From Mediterraneibacter massiliensis (lineage in GTDB: Bacteria > Bacillota > Clostridia > Lachnospirales > Lachnospiraceae), in NCBI RefSeq assembly GCF_001487105.1, contig NZ_LN913000.1, forward strand, positions 646,313 through 710,312: 64,000 bases of DNA, given 5' to 3'. A program made the position numbers and the translations under genes. How positions within the stretch are numbered: position 1 is the stretch's first letter; the number at the start of each line of letters is the position of its first letter. The notes under the pieces were generated by a model. It was not told the DNA's origin. It did not search any database and was given only the letters and a program-made list of their open reading frames with translations. Positions 50,635-59,810 of the stretch are shown piece by piece.

Positions 50635-52419
50635 ATGCCAGTGCTTTCCATACAGACATGGGGATTACCACAGCAAGGATTGACCGAAGAAGAACAAATC
50701 CAATTGCATAAGGAACTGGAAAACTGTACAGAGGTGGTAGGAACTATCCGGAATAGTGTGGAAAGCTATATGAAAGAAAAGGCAATCCGGCACATAGAAG
50801 AGTTGGACTATACCCATCGGCAGGAATACGAGAGCTGGCTGAGTCCCGAATTGACTCATGGAACAAAGGTAAAATATCTGACAGGTTTTGATTGGATCAA
50901 ACGCCATGCAATCCGAGAAAAAGCAAATTCGCTACTGGGAAGAAACCAGAAGATACTATATGAAAATAAAATATGGTTTCTTCTATATTATCCAGATCAG
51001 GAAGTGGCTTCCCGATTTAACAAAACTACGGATAAAAAAGCACTGGTATGGGATTTCCAACAAAAGAGTCCAGAACGGATGAAAAGACAGATTTTTCAGA
51101 GCCTGCAAAAACTGATCGCAGATGATTATAGCAACAGTTACAGAGCAGAGAAATTAGGACATCTAAAATATTTTTATAACTTCTGTTGTGAAAGAGGGAT
51201 CGAAGATATTGAATATCTGGAAACGGAGGACGAGGCGGCATTCCGGCAATATCTGGAAGAACGGAGAAAGAAGCCAAATCGCATCATTGATTATTGCAGG
51301 GAAGTGGTATTTACAGAAGCGAAAGAAACCAATTGGGATGCAAATGTGTGGTATCTTTCCAGATTCTGCTTTGAAAAAGAAAGAGTGAACCAAAGCAATA
51401 TGGTGCGGACGATTACTTTTCAGACAGTAAGGCATTTGCAGAATAGGAAGTTGCTTCAGGAGTATATGAAGTATGGGGTTGGACTCTCCACGTTATCACT
51501 GAGTAGCCTTCGGGAAGAATCACATTATATACAAGGATTTCTGGCTTATTATAATGAAACAGAATTTAAGGATGCCAGAAAACTGACAGGAGAGAAAATT
51601 GATATTTTCTTTAAATATATAGAAGAAAAAAAGATACATCCGAATACTTTTAACCGCTATGTGAAAGCTGTCGATCATTTTTATCAGTATCTGTTGACAC
51701 GATATCAGGTTAAAAGAATCCCTTTTCATAAAGAATATTACTTAAAGGCAGAAATATATAGACACCATGATCGTTCAGTCGAAGAAGTGGTATCCAAGGA
51801 AATATTAAAGAATCTGAAATATTTCCCGGAAGAGATCCGGTTGATGTACCTGCATCTCTGGGCAGTGGGAATGCGGATCAGCGAAGTATGTACGATCAAG
51901 GCAAAGGAGTACTACAGACAGGACGATGATTATTGGATGCAGATTTATCAGGTGAAAATGAGGAATTATAAACGGATTCCCATACCGGAAGCATTATACA
52001 GGCTAATGCAGGTATATATCAAAAAGAAACGGAGAAAGCCGGAAGATTATGTCTTTCAAAACCAGAAAGGCGGTGCATTTTGCAGCTCCACATTTCGATG
52101 CCGAATGAAAAAGCTGTGTGAAACATACCAGATAGGAGATGGAACATATATGTTCCAGGCACATGGGTATCGGCACACACTGGCTACTGTATTTTATGAT
52201 GAGGGAGTGCCGCTTCAAAGTGTGAGGGATTATCTAGGGCATGCCTATGAAGAAATGACACAGCAATATATAGATTACATGCCACGCCGGATTGAGGAAG
52301 CAAGCAAAGCATATTTTAAGGAAACAGATAGTTCACTGGCAGTTGGATTGAAAGAGAGGTGGAAGCATGGAGGAAGCCATAGACATAAGGACACTACAGT
52401 GCTACCAAAAAGCGACTGA
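50635..52419 (+). CDS. Tyrosine recombinase 2, TnpB-like
   Basis: 594 residues: a long N-terminal region with two SAM-like segments and a C-terminal catalytic domain with the first Arg in AVGMRISEVC, HGYRHTLATVF and YLGHAYEEMTQQYIDY. The long N-terminus is typical of TnpB of Tn554. Its end overlaps the next gene by 53 bases. Together the three probably act as a complex. Confidence 0.87.
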   Translation: MPVLSIQTWGLPQQGLTEEEQIQLHKELENCTEVVGTIRNSVESYMKEKAIRHIEELDYTHRQEYESWLSPELTHGTKVKYLTGFDWIKRHAIREKANSLLGRNQKILYENKIWFLLYYPDQEVASRFNKTTDKKALVWDFQQKSPERMKRQIFQSLQKLIADDYSNSYRAEKLGHLKYFYNFCCERGIEDIEYLETEDEAAFRQYLEERRKKPNRIIDYCREVVFTEAKETNWDANVWYLSRFCFEKERVNQSNMVRTITFQTVRHLQNRKLLQEYMKYGVGLSTLSLSSLREESHYIQGFLAYYNETEFKDARKLTGEKIDIFFKYIEEKKIHPNTFNRYVKAVDHFYQYLLTRYQVKRIPFHKEYYLKAEIYRHHDRSVEEVVSKEILKNLKYFPEEIRLMYLHLWAVGMRISEVCTIKAKEYYRQDDDYWMQIYQVKMRNYKRIPIPEALYRLMQVYIKKKRRKPEDYVFQNQKGGAFCSSTFRCRMKKLCETYQIGDGTYMFQAHGYRHTLATVFYDEGVPLQSVRDYLGHAYEEMTQQYIDYMPRRIEEASKAYFKETDSSLAVGLKERWKHGGSHRHKDTTVLPKSD

Positions 52420-54292
52420 AGAACAGCGAGAAAAAAATACCAGTAAACGATATTTTGAAATAGGGAAACTGCCAACTTTAAAACTTCAAGAAGAATGGGG
52501 CATCTATATTAGACACTGCGGAGAAGTAAAATCTTTAAGCAGCGTCCAACAGGAAACGGTATATTTCAAACGGGTGTGTGAATTTATAAATTGCCTACGG
52601 GTAGAGAGTATGAAGGAACATACAAAAGAAGCGTGGGGACAGCAGTTTGAAAGCTGGGTTTCATCACAAGGATTGAAAGCGTATCGGGAATCCAATAAAA
52701 ATAAAAACTGGAGAGAACGAACACCTATCATTTTATACTTTTTGCATATGCTGGATTTTATTGAATCAGAAATGTCAGGACAGAGAATCTACTTCAAAGA
52801 ATTGGTATGTTATCAAAAAGCCAGTGAGGAGGAACGTAAGAAGTGTGGACGAGATCCATACTTTGATCTGAGTTTACTGCCAACGGAACAGTTTCGGGAG
52901 GAATGGGCTGCCTACATTAGAGAAAGTGCCAGAATTTATACACTGGGAACATCATTCCAACATCGGGTGTATTATAATCAAATCTGTAGATTTTTAAACA
53001 GCAGAATTGTTTGTGCAGAAAGTATGCGTGAGCAGTCAAAAGAGAAATGGGAGCGTCAGTTTAAACGATGGCTGATGACAGAAGGAATCCAGATAAACAG
53101 AAAAAGTCCAAGCTCATATAGTAAAGATGGTATGACCAGGAATCCTAATATTTCTTATCTGCTGCGGATGCTGGATTTTACTTATGCGGATATGTGGAAA
53201 GATGAGACAGAAAAGGATGTCTGGGAATTAGAAAACCTTTCCATTGAGATAAAAAACAATCCAATCAAGAAATACAAAACATTGAATTTCACAAATATCC
53301 GTCAGTCCGATATGAAAAATGAAATAAAAAAAGGAATTTATCTACTGCTTCAAAAGGAAGCAATCGCTACGGTTTCAAAGGAAATGACCGCAGGAAAACG
53401 CTTGACGGAATATCTGTATAAGAAACATCCGCAAATACAATCGTTTGGAGAGTTAGACAGAGACATTTTTGAGGAATACCTGATCCATTTGAAAACGGAC
53501 AGGACAAGAACAAAGTCACTGCATGCGGAACTTACAAGATTGCGGGCATTGCTGGAAGCGGTTGGAAAAACTTATAAGTACCCTGTTTTGGAAAATCTGA
53601 TCATTAACAGAGATATTCCACCGACTGCAAGAGCAGAATTCAGAACCTATTCTGATGAGGAATTAAAAAGACTGAATGCAGAAATCGTAAAAATGAATGA
53701 GCAGATAGCCAGACTAATGATCATACATCAGATGCTTGGAACACGAATCTCAGACACACTTACCCTTCGGACAGATTGCCTTAGAGGGAAAACGGGAGAC
53801 AGAGTAGTTCATATCCGACAGATGAAAACACACCCGTATGAGAAGCCTGTCAGTGAAGAAGTGGCAATACTGATCGAGCGATCCATACAATATACAAAGG
53901 AAAAATATGGAGAGACCGAATACATTTTTGTGAGGGATTCCGATCCGTCTTTACCAGCACAATATAACTGGATACAGACACAGGTTGTACAGATGATACG
54001 GGAGAAAGACTTGAGGGATGACTATGGAAGATTATTCGGCTTCGGAACACATATGTACCGCCACTACTATGGTGTAAAGCTGACAGAAATGCATCTGGAT
54101 GACTGGACCATCGCAAGATTGCTGGGACACAGCAGCGTTCACAATGTAAAATATTACCGTAAAATGAGCAATCAGATTCTGGCAGATGAAACAAGAAAAG
54201 TACGAGAAAGGTTATCGCAGATGATCTTGGAAAATTTAGATGGATGGGGCGAGGAATATGAACAAGTACGATACGATGTTAGCTGTAAATAA
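52367..54292 (+). CDS. Tyrosine recombinase 3, with duplicated N-terminal domain
   Basis: 641 residues. Catalytic domain: Arg in MLGTRISDTLTL, HMYRHYYGV, and LLGHSSVHNVKYYRKM with the nucleophile Tyr. The N-terminal part contains a tandem duplication: residues about 10-131 (LQCYQKATEEQREK ... FLHMLDF) and 146-271 (LVCYQKASEEERKK ... LLRMLDF). TnpB of Tn554 is of similar size. The overlap with gene 2 (53 bases) and the next (53 bases) shows tight coupling. Confidence 0.88.
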   Translation: MEEAIDIRTLQCYQKATEEQREKNTSKRYFEIGKLPTLKLQEEWGIYIRHCGEVKSLSSVQQETVYFKRVCEFINCLRVESMKEHTKEAWGQQFESWVSSQGLKAYRESNKNKNWRERTPIILYFLHMLDFIESEMSGQRIYFKELVCYQKASEEERKKCGRDPYFDLSLLPTEQFREEWAAYIRESARIYTLGTSFQHRVYYNQICRFLNSRIVCAESMREQSKEKWERQFKRWLMTEGIQINRKSPSSYSKDGMTRNPNISYLLRMLDFTYADMWKDETEKDVWELENLSIEIKNNPIKKYKTLNFTNIRQSDMKNEIKKGIYLLLQKEAIATVSKEMTAGKRLTEYLYKKHPQIQSFGELDRDIFEEYLIHLKTDRTRTKSLHAELTRLRALLEAVGKTYKYPVLENLIINRDIPPTARAEFRTYSDEELKRLNAEIVKMNEQIARLMIIHQMLGTRISDTLTLRTDCLRGKTGDRVVHIRQMKTHPYEKPVSEEVAILIERSIQYTKEKYGETEYIFVRDSDPSLPAQYNWIQTQVVQMIREKDLRDDYGRLFGFGTHMYRHYYGVKLTEMHLDDWTIARLLGHSSVHNVKYYRKMSNQILADETRKVRERLSQMILENLDGWGEEYEQVRYDVSCK

Positions 54293-54641
54293 GAAGAGAA
54301 ATAAGAGAAAAATTGATACAGCGAAGAAAGAAATTTATAAAATGCTGGAAAATGGAGAAAAAGTCACCGTAACAAAGCTGATAGAGCAGACGGGTTTATC
54401 GAGAGGATTTTTTTACAAAAACGAAGAAGTACGAGCTTTGTTAGACCGAGCAGTGGAACAGCAGGCGGGTATGGTAAGTCCCAAGCGTTACATAGGCAAT
54501 ATCGCACAAAAAAGAAAAATTGAGTTATTAGAGGAACAGAATGAAAAGCTGTTAAAAGAAATAGCAGCGTTGCAGGAAGAAAACAATAGGTTAAAAAAGG
54601 CACTTGGAAAACGTGCATTGAATACGATTAAAAATTTGTAA
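54258..54641 (+). CDS. TnpC-like protein (DUF6262 type)
   Basis: A 127-residue basic protein with a helix-turn-helix (VTVTKLIEQTGLSRGFFYKN, residues about 37-57) and a C-terminal coiled coil (LLEEQNEKLLKEIAALQEEN). TnpC of Tn554 (125 residues) sets the direction and efficiency of transposition. ATG 54258 has GAGGA before it; 54240 would start inside the overlap. A stem CAGACGCA/TGCGTCTG follows (54670-54691). Confidence 0.82.
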   Translation: MNKYDTMLAVNKKRNKRKIDTAKKEIYKMLENGEKVTVTKLIEQTGLSRGFFYKNEEVRALLDRAVEQQAGMVSPKRYIGNIAQKRKIELLEEQNEKLLKEIAALQEENNRLKKALGKRALNTIKNL

Positions 54642-54669
54642 AGAATGTAAAATAGCAAATTCTGGATGG

Positions 54670-54691
54670 CAGACGCAAATATATGCGTCTG
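54670..54691 (+). terminator. Hairpin after the tnpC-like gene
   Basis: CAGACGCA and TGCGTCTG form a perfect 8-base stem with AATATA loop, followed by TTGGTCTTTC, a weak T-run. It would end the recombinase transcript. Confidence 0.65.
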
Positions 54692-54820
54692 TTGGTCTTT
54701 CATATAAATTTTACTTTGATTTAACAAACTGGTGGTAGTCGATTTTACATGATTTTCGTACAATGGTATCACAGCAGTAAAATGTAATGTTGTGAAAAAA
54801 ATGAAGAAAAGATAGAAGGT

Positions 54821-55198
54821 ATGAAAAGCAAAATGAGAACAAATTATCGTTCCCCAAGGGGGAAAATACCACTAAAAGAGTACACAAAACACTCAATTAT
54901 ACGCCGTACAGCCCAGTGTTTACAAGGGGTTGAGGGTACCCTACTAGAAATGGTGGACGAGCCAACGTCTGCCTTAGACCCGATCTCTACATCGAAAATT
55001 GAAGACCTTGCGATGGAACTGAAAAGAGATTATACTATTGTCATGGTAACACATAATATGCAGCAGGCTGTACGTGTTTCAGACAATACCGCGTTTTTCC
55101 TGTTGGGTGAAGTGATAGAATATAACGATACAGAAAAGTTGTTTTCAATACCGGCAGATAAAAGAACAGAAGATTATATTACAGGGAGGTTTGGTTGA
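54821..55198 (+). pseudogene. pstB: PstB, C-terminal fragment joined to element DNA
   Basis: From about 54953 the frame is Pst[21 protein letters not shown] with the Walker B Glu, then the switch His in [16 protein letters not shown] and the usual C-terminus ([11 protein letters not shown]). The preceding 44 codons ([14 protein letters not shown]) are element sequence. Walker A and signature are missing, so it cannot bind ATP normally. AGAAGG before ATG 54821 could still allow a fusion peptide. PstB is the ATPase of the phosphate importer; its loss would derepress the Pho regulon. A copy elsewhere cannot be excluded. Confidence 0.85.
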
Positions 55199-55201
55199 TT
55201 T

Positions 55202-55858
55202 ATGCGAAATCGTTTTGACAGACAGTTACAATTGTTGGATGAACAGCTTACTCATATGGGCGAATTGTGCGAGATTGCGATCGCGAAAGCGACAGAGGCC
55301 TTGCGGCAGGGAAATGTAGAACAGGCAAAGGCGGTCATGGCAGCAGACGAAGAGATCGATCAGCTGGAAAAGGATATAGAGCGGCTGTGCCTGAAACTTT
55401 TATTGCAGCAGCAGCCTGTGGCAAAAGATCTAAGAAGAATTTCGGCTGCTTTGAAGATGATCACAGATATGGAGCGTATTGGCGATCAGACTGCTGATAT
55501 AGCGGAAATTGTAATCTCTTCCAATCAGATGACGGAAGTGGATATCAAAAAGATCGGTATTATGGCGTCTACGGCAAGTAAAATGGTGCGTGAGAGCGTG
55601 ACGGCATATGTACAGAAGGATCTGGAACTTGCTCGGAAGGTCATGTTAGAAGATGATACTGTGGATGGGTATTTTAATGCGATCAGAGATGAAATGATCT
55701 CCTATATCAAAGCAGAACAAGGTCACAACGGAGACAAGATTTTTGATCTGATCATGGTGACAAAATATCTGGAGCGTATCGGCGATCATGCTACGAATAT
55801 TGCGGAATGGGTAGAATTTTCTATTACAGGCGTACATAAAGACGGCGCGAAGATTTAA
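55202..55858 (+). CDS. phoU: PhoU, phosphate signalling regulator
   Basis: 218 residues, with two PhoU three-helix repeats: residues about 15-100 (LRRISAALKMITDMERIGDQ) and 115-205 (LIMVTKYLERIGDHATNIAE). The EIxD/ERIGD motifs bind metal. PhoU restrains PhoR signalling when Pst is active. It starts 4 bases after the pstB stop, the usual order, so the chromosomal locus resumes here. Confidence 0.95.
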   Translation: MRNRFDRQLQLLDEQLTHMGELCEIAIAKATEALRQGNVEQAKAVMAADEEIDQLEKDIERLCLKLLLQQQPVAKDLRRISAALKMITDMERIGDQTADIAEIVISSNQMTEVDIKKIGIMASTASKMVRESVTAYVQKDLELARKVMLEDDTVDGYFNAIRDEMISYIKAEQGHNGDKIFDLIMVTKYLERIGDHATNIAEWVEFSITGVHKDGAKI

Positions 55859-55882
55859 AAGCGGGTTGAAGGAGAAGAGAAG

Positions 55883-56563
55883 ATGATCTATTGCGTAGAG
55901 GATGATGACAACATACGTGAACTTGTGATATATACACTGGAATCTACAGGGCTAAAGGCAAAAGGGTTTGCCGAAGGAAAAGCGTTTATGGAGGCTTTGG
56001 CGTTCGATACGCCAGAGCTTATTTTGCTTGATATCATGCTGCCTGGTGATGATGGCCTGACCCTCTTGAAAAAACTGAAAGGTTCTTCTAAGACAAAGGA
56101 TATCCCGGTGATCATGGTAACGGCAAAAGGCGCGGAATATGATAAGGTCATTGGGCTGGACTCCGGAGCGGACGACTATGTGGCCAAACCATTTGGGATG
56201 ATGGAGTTGGTCTCCAGGATCAAGGCGGTCCTTAGGAGAAGCGGACAGATACCGGATAAGGCGGATCTGGAGATCGAAGGTGTGCTCATGAATGTTAAAA
56301 AGCATGAAGTGACAGTGGATGGAGAACCGGTGACTTTGACGCTAAAAGAGTTTGAATTACTGGAAAGACTGATGAGAAACCAGCATATTGTGCTGACCAG
56401 AGATCAGCTTCTGATGGATATATGGGGATACGATTTTGACGGAGAGACTCGCACTGTGGATGTACATATCCGTACGCTGCGGCAGAAGCTTGGGGATAAA
56501 GGCTGGATCATTGAGACTGTAAGAGGGGTGGGATACAGAGCAGGAGGAGCGAATGAAGGCTAA
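55883..56563 (+). CDS. PhoB/PhoP-like response regulator
   Basis: 226 residues: receiver (YCVEDDDNIRE, phosphoacceptor D50 in LLDIMLPGDD, KPFGMMEL) and an OmpR winged helix (TLKEFELLERLMRNQ ... VRGVGYRAG). It is probably the phosphate regulator, as it follows phoU and overlaps the kinase gene by 11 bases. The exact symbol phoB/phoP depends on naming convention. Confidence 0.9.
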   Translation: MIYCVEDDDNIRELVIYTLESTGLKAKGFAEGKAFMEALAFDTPELILLDIMLPGDDGLTLLKKLKGSSKTKDIPVIMVTAKGAEYDKVIGLDSGADDYVAKPFGMMELVSRIKAVLRRSGQIPDKADLEIEGVLMNVKKHEVTVDGEPVTLTLKEFELLERLMRNQHIVLTRDQLLMDIWGYDFDGETRTVDVHIRTLRQKLGDKGWIIETVRGVGYRAGGANEG

Positions 56564-57875
56564 AATCCAGAGAAGCATGGTTTTTGTGTTGGTGGGAACG
56601 TTACTTCTTTTTTATATTTTGCTGTCGTTGCTTTTATATAACAGAAATCTTTCTCTTTTGCAGGAAGAAGTCAGGCAGGAAGCAAGATATATCCGTACAG
56701 CGATCAATATCTCGGGCTCCCGATATCTGCAAAAGATGGATGAAGTGGATTTAAATACCCGTGTGACGCAGATCGATAAAAAGGGAAATGTACTCTACGA
56801 TTCAAAGAGTGCAGGAAAGACAGAGGAGAATCACAGGGAGCGCGCAGAGGTAAAAGAGGCGCTGGAAAAAGGATATGGTGAGGATGTGCGGATGTCTAAT
56901 ACAGTCGGGCAGGAATTATATTACTATGCCCTGCTTTTGGATGACGGTACGGTTCTTCGTGTTGCGAAGACGATGGACAGCCTCGTATATACAGCTCTGC
57001 ATGTATTGCCCTATATGGGGGCGTTGATGGCCGTTATGATCGTGGTCGCTGTGTTTCTGGCAAAATGGCAGACTGCTCGTCTGATCAAACCCATCAATGA
57101 ACTAAATCTGGAAGAGCCTCTTGAGAATCCTGTCTATGAAGAATTGCTTCCTTTTTTGGAGGCAATGGATAAGCAAAACAAAGAAAAAGAAGCAGTTGCC
57201 AATATGAGAAAGGAATTTTCGGCAAATGTTTCTCATGAACTGAAAACACCGCTTACCTCTATTTCCGGCTATGCGGAGATCATGAAAAACGGCATGGTGC
57301 GTCCCGCGGATATTCCAAAGTTTTCGGAGCGTATATATAAAGAAGCGCGTCGTCTGATCACACTGGTGGAGGACATCATCAAGTTATCCAAGCTGGATGA
57401 AGACTCCATTGAGGCGGAAAAATCAGAAGTAGATTTGTTTGAACTGTGCAGAGAGATCGTAAGCCGTCTTGCTCCCCAGGCGTCAAATAAGAAAGTGCAG
57501 CTTGTTGTGACAGGAGAACCGGTTTTGTATTTGGGGATCAGGCAGATCATAGATGAGATGATCTATAATTTGTGCGAGAATGCGATCAAATATAATATAG
57601 AAGGCGGAAAAGTGTCAGTGTGGGCCGGCAATACGCTGGAAGGACCCAAAGTAATCGTGACAGATACCGGCATTGGTATTCCCAAAGAGCATCAGGAACG
57701 TATATTTGAACGATTTTACCGAGTTGATAAGAGCCACTCCAAGGAGACCGGCGGAACGGGTCTTGGCTTGTCCATTGTAAAACACGGCGCGCTGCTGCAT
57801 GGGGCAAAAGTGTCTGTTGACAGCAGCAAGGGGCAGGGAACGAAAATGGAGATCAAGTTTCCCCGGGAAGCGTGA
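56553..57875 (+). CDS. PhoR-like sensor histidine kinase
   Basis: 440 residues: two membrane helices (about 7-29 and 150-172), an outer domain between them, HAMP-like linker, HisKA with His228 in NVSHELKTPLTSISG and HATPase (NLCENAIKYN, DTGIGIPKEHQE, GGTGLGLSIVKHGA). It is the partner of the regulator at 55883. Its last 23 bases overlap the convergent AraC gene. Confidence 0.9.
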   Translation: MKAKIQRSMVFVLVGTLLLFYILLSLLLYNRNLSLLQEEVRQEARYIRTAINISGSRYLQKMDEVDLNTRVTQIDKKGNVLYDSKSAGKTEENHRERAEVKEALEKGYGEDVRMSNTVGQELYYYALLLDDGTVLRVAKTMDSLVYTALHVLPYMGALMAVMIVVAVFLAKWQTARLIKPINELNLEEPLENPVYEELLPFLEAMDKQNKEKEAVANMRKEFSANVSHELKTPLTSISGYAEIMKNGMVRPADIPKFSERIYKEARRLITLVEDIIKLSKLDEDSIEAEKSEVDLFELCREIVSRLAPQASNKKVQLVVTGEPVLYLGIRQIIDEMIYNLCENAIKYNIEGGKVSVWAGNTLEGPKVIVTDTGIGIPKEHQERIFERFYRVDKSHSKETGGTGLGLSIVKHGALLHGAKVSVDSSKGQGTKMEIKFPREA

Positions 57876-58701
57876 CCTGGCGGGGCGTCTCATGAAATTG
57901 CTGCTTATATGCTCTTGAGAACGCAGAGTAGTCACGAAAACCGCAGGCAAAGCAGGCCTGTGTGACCGGAGTGCCGGTACAGATGAGATCCCGCGCAAGT
58001 AAAAGGCGTCGACAATTGATGTAAGATTTGATCGTATATCCGGTCTCGGATTTAAACAGACGCATCATATGGTATTTACTGATATAAAAAGTTTTAGAAA
58101 GCAGCTCTATATCAAGCGGTTCTGTCAAATGTGCATGAATATAATGCAGGATATCTAGTACTTTTTCATTGCACAGGGCGGTGTCGAGAAATTCGATCCG
58201 GTTTTTGATGGCTGCACGGTTTAAGTGGATCATAAATTCTAAGAATAAAACCTGACGATATAAGTCATTTGCATATTCAGTGTCAGAAAAGGAATGTTCC
58301 AGTCTGCCGGCAATCTTGAAAAGTGTACTTTTTTCAAGAGAGGGGATCCGCAGGACGTTGGAATGTTCCTCTTTTGCTTTCTGGAAGCAGAGACTTAGAT
58401 CGTAGTCTTTGTCGCGGTAAGCGTGCATGAAAGAAGGAGATATATAGACGATGATCCGCTCATAGGGAACACCAGGCTCTGCTAGGACCCGGTGAATGTC
58501 GTTTCGGTTTACGAGGACAATATCGTATGGTTTTAGTGTGTAGGTTTTTCCCTCGACATAATACTGTACATTCCCTTTGATAAAAATGGTGATCTTGTGG
58601 AAGTCATGGTAATGGAATGAGAACTCCTTCTGCATAGTATCGGTCAGATGAAAAATACGGAAATCACTGTTTAAATAGCCTCGCTTATTATAATTTGGCA
58701 T
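57853..58701 (-). CDS. AraC-family regulator with cupin domain
   Basis: 282 residues: an N-terminal cupin (FHYHDFHKITIFIKGNVQYY, residues about 30-110) that should bind a small ligand, and a C-terminal AraC domain with two helix-turn-helices (LSKTFYISKYHMMRLFKSE and QACFACGFRDYSAFSRAYKQ). Start 58701 follows GGGAGG by 8 bases; the longer reading frame to 58884 would begin inside the dapF promoter region. Convergent with phoR, divergent from dapF. Ligand unknown. Confidence 0.88.
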   Translation of the reverse strand: MPNYNKRGYLNSDFRIFHLTDTMQKEFSFHYHDFHKITIFIKGNVQYYVEGKTYTLKPYDIVLVNRNDIHRVLAEPGVPYERIIVYISPSFMHAYRDKDYDLSLCFQKAKEEHSNVLRIPSLEKSTLFKIAGRLEHSFSDTEYANDLYRQVLFLEFMIHLNRAAIKNRIEFLDTALCNEKVLDILHYIHAHLTEPLDIELLSKTFYISKYHMMRLFKSETGYTIKSYINCRRLLLARDLICTGTPVTQACFACGFRDYSAFSRAYKQQFHETPRQVTLPGET

Positions 58702-58872
58702 CAGATAACCTCCCAGAAATTTTGGATCATACAGGTTTGCTGTAAATGAGAAGTCTGCTAAATAGGTATTTCTTATATTATAGAGCATTATTTGCAATAT
58801 AGAAAGCATAATATAAGTACTATATGAAAAAAATGCTTGATATAATAAAAGAAATAGGAGGTGTGCGAGAGC
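58702..58872. promoter_or_regulatory. Divergent promoter region, AraC regulator / dapF
   Basis: AT-rich spacer. For dapF, TGATATAATAAAA at about 58836-58848 is a good -10 region, with AGGAGGTG at 58855-58862. No clean operator repeat was seen. Confidence 0.5.
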
Positions 58873-59730
58873 ATGAAAATACAATTAGAAAGATATCATG
58901 GACTTGGAAATGATTATTTGGTATATGATCCAAATAAAAATGAAATGCCATTAAATGAGCAGAATGTAAAAGCTCTGTGTGACCGCCATACAGGGGCAGG
59001 AGCAGACGGTATTCTGGAGGGACCTCTTCTTGACGAAAAGCAGATGGGGGTGCGGATCTGGAATCCGGACGGGAGTATCGCTGAGAAAAGCGGAAATGGA
59101 GTGCGCATATTTGCCAAATATTTAAAAGATGCAGAATATGTCCAGAAGAAGCAGTATCTTCTTAGGACGGACGGCGGCATGGTGGAAATCGCTTACTTAA
59201 ATGAAGTGGGCAGCAGGCTGCGGATCTCTATGGGAATTTTGTGCTTTAACAGCAGTCAGATCCCGGTGATCGGAGAGCCTAGAGAAGTGATCAACGAGGA
59301 TATGGTGTTTGGGAACAGTCTTTATCCGGCGACGTGTGTGTCTATCGGCAATCCACACTGTGTGATTCCGATGAAAGAAATTTCGAAAGAATTGGTCTGC
59401 AAGATTGGTACACATTCCGAGTATGCCAGATATTTTCCGGAGAGAGTGAATACGGAGATCATGAAGGTGATAGACAGAAATAACATTGCGATAGAGACAT
59501 ATGAGCGCGGAGCAGGGTATACGATGGCGAATGGAACAGGCGCATGTGCTGCGGCCGGAGTTGCGTATAAACTGGGATTAAGCGGAAATAAAGTGATCGT
59601 GCATATGCCGGGCGGAGAACTGCAGATAGAGATTGACGAGAACTGGAAAGCGTATATGACCGGGGAAGTATTCTATGTAGCGGAGATACGTCTGGGAAAT
59701 GAATTTACAGAACTGCTTAGGACGTTGTAA
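58873..59730 (+). CDS. dapF: Diaminopimelate epimerase family, first catalytic Cys is Ser
   Basis: DapF interconverts LL- and meso-diaminopimelate for lysine and wall synthesis, using two Cys as acid/base. The 285-residue protein has the family pattern (YHGLGNDYLVYD, ADGILEGP, NPDGSIAEKSGNGVRIFA, IGNPHCVI, YERGAGYTMANGTGACAAA). The second Cys (GTGACA) is present, but where others have MCGNG this has KSGNG, so the first is Ser. Enzyme may be slower or act on another amino acid. No other lysine gene is adjacent. ATG 58873 preferred. Confidence 0.85.
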   Translation: MKIQLERYHGLGNDYLVYDPNKNEMPLNEQNVKALCDRHTGAGADGILEGPLLDEKQMGVRIWNPDGSIAEKSGNGVRIFAKYLKDAEYVQKKQYLLRTDGGMVEIAYLNEVGSRLRISMGILCFNSSQIPVIGEPREVINEDMVFGNSLYPATCVSIGNPHCVIPMKEISKELVCKIGTHSEYARYFPERVNTEIMKVIDRNNIAIETYERGAGYTMANGTGACAAAGVAYKLGLSGNKVIVHMPGGELQIEIDENWKAYMTGEVFYVAEIRLGNEFTELLRTL

Positions 59731-59810
59731 GGAGAAAAATAAAATTTCGGTTTGAAAAATTGCTGTCTTGTGCTATTATATCTATAACAATGCAGTGAGG
59801 AGAAAAGAAC

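Larger units (their letters stand above)
49321..54952 (+). mobile_element. Tn554-like module with three tyrosine recombinases, in pstB
   Basis: Three recombinase genes and a TnpC-like gene overlap or lie close together on the plus strand. The right limit is fixed by the sudden onset of PstB sequence at about 54953. The left limit is not visible; the 5' part of pstB is not to the left in this window, so the module may be the right end of a larger island. Confidence 0.7.

Noticed and set aside
54821..55198. Complete ABC transporter ATPase
   Set aside because: Walker A and signature motifs are missing; the first 44 codons do not belong to PstB.
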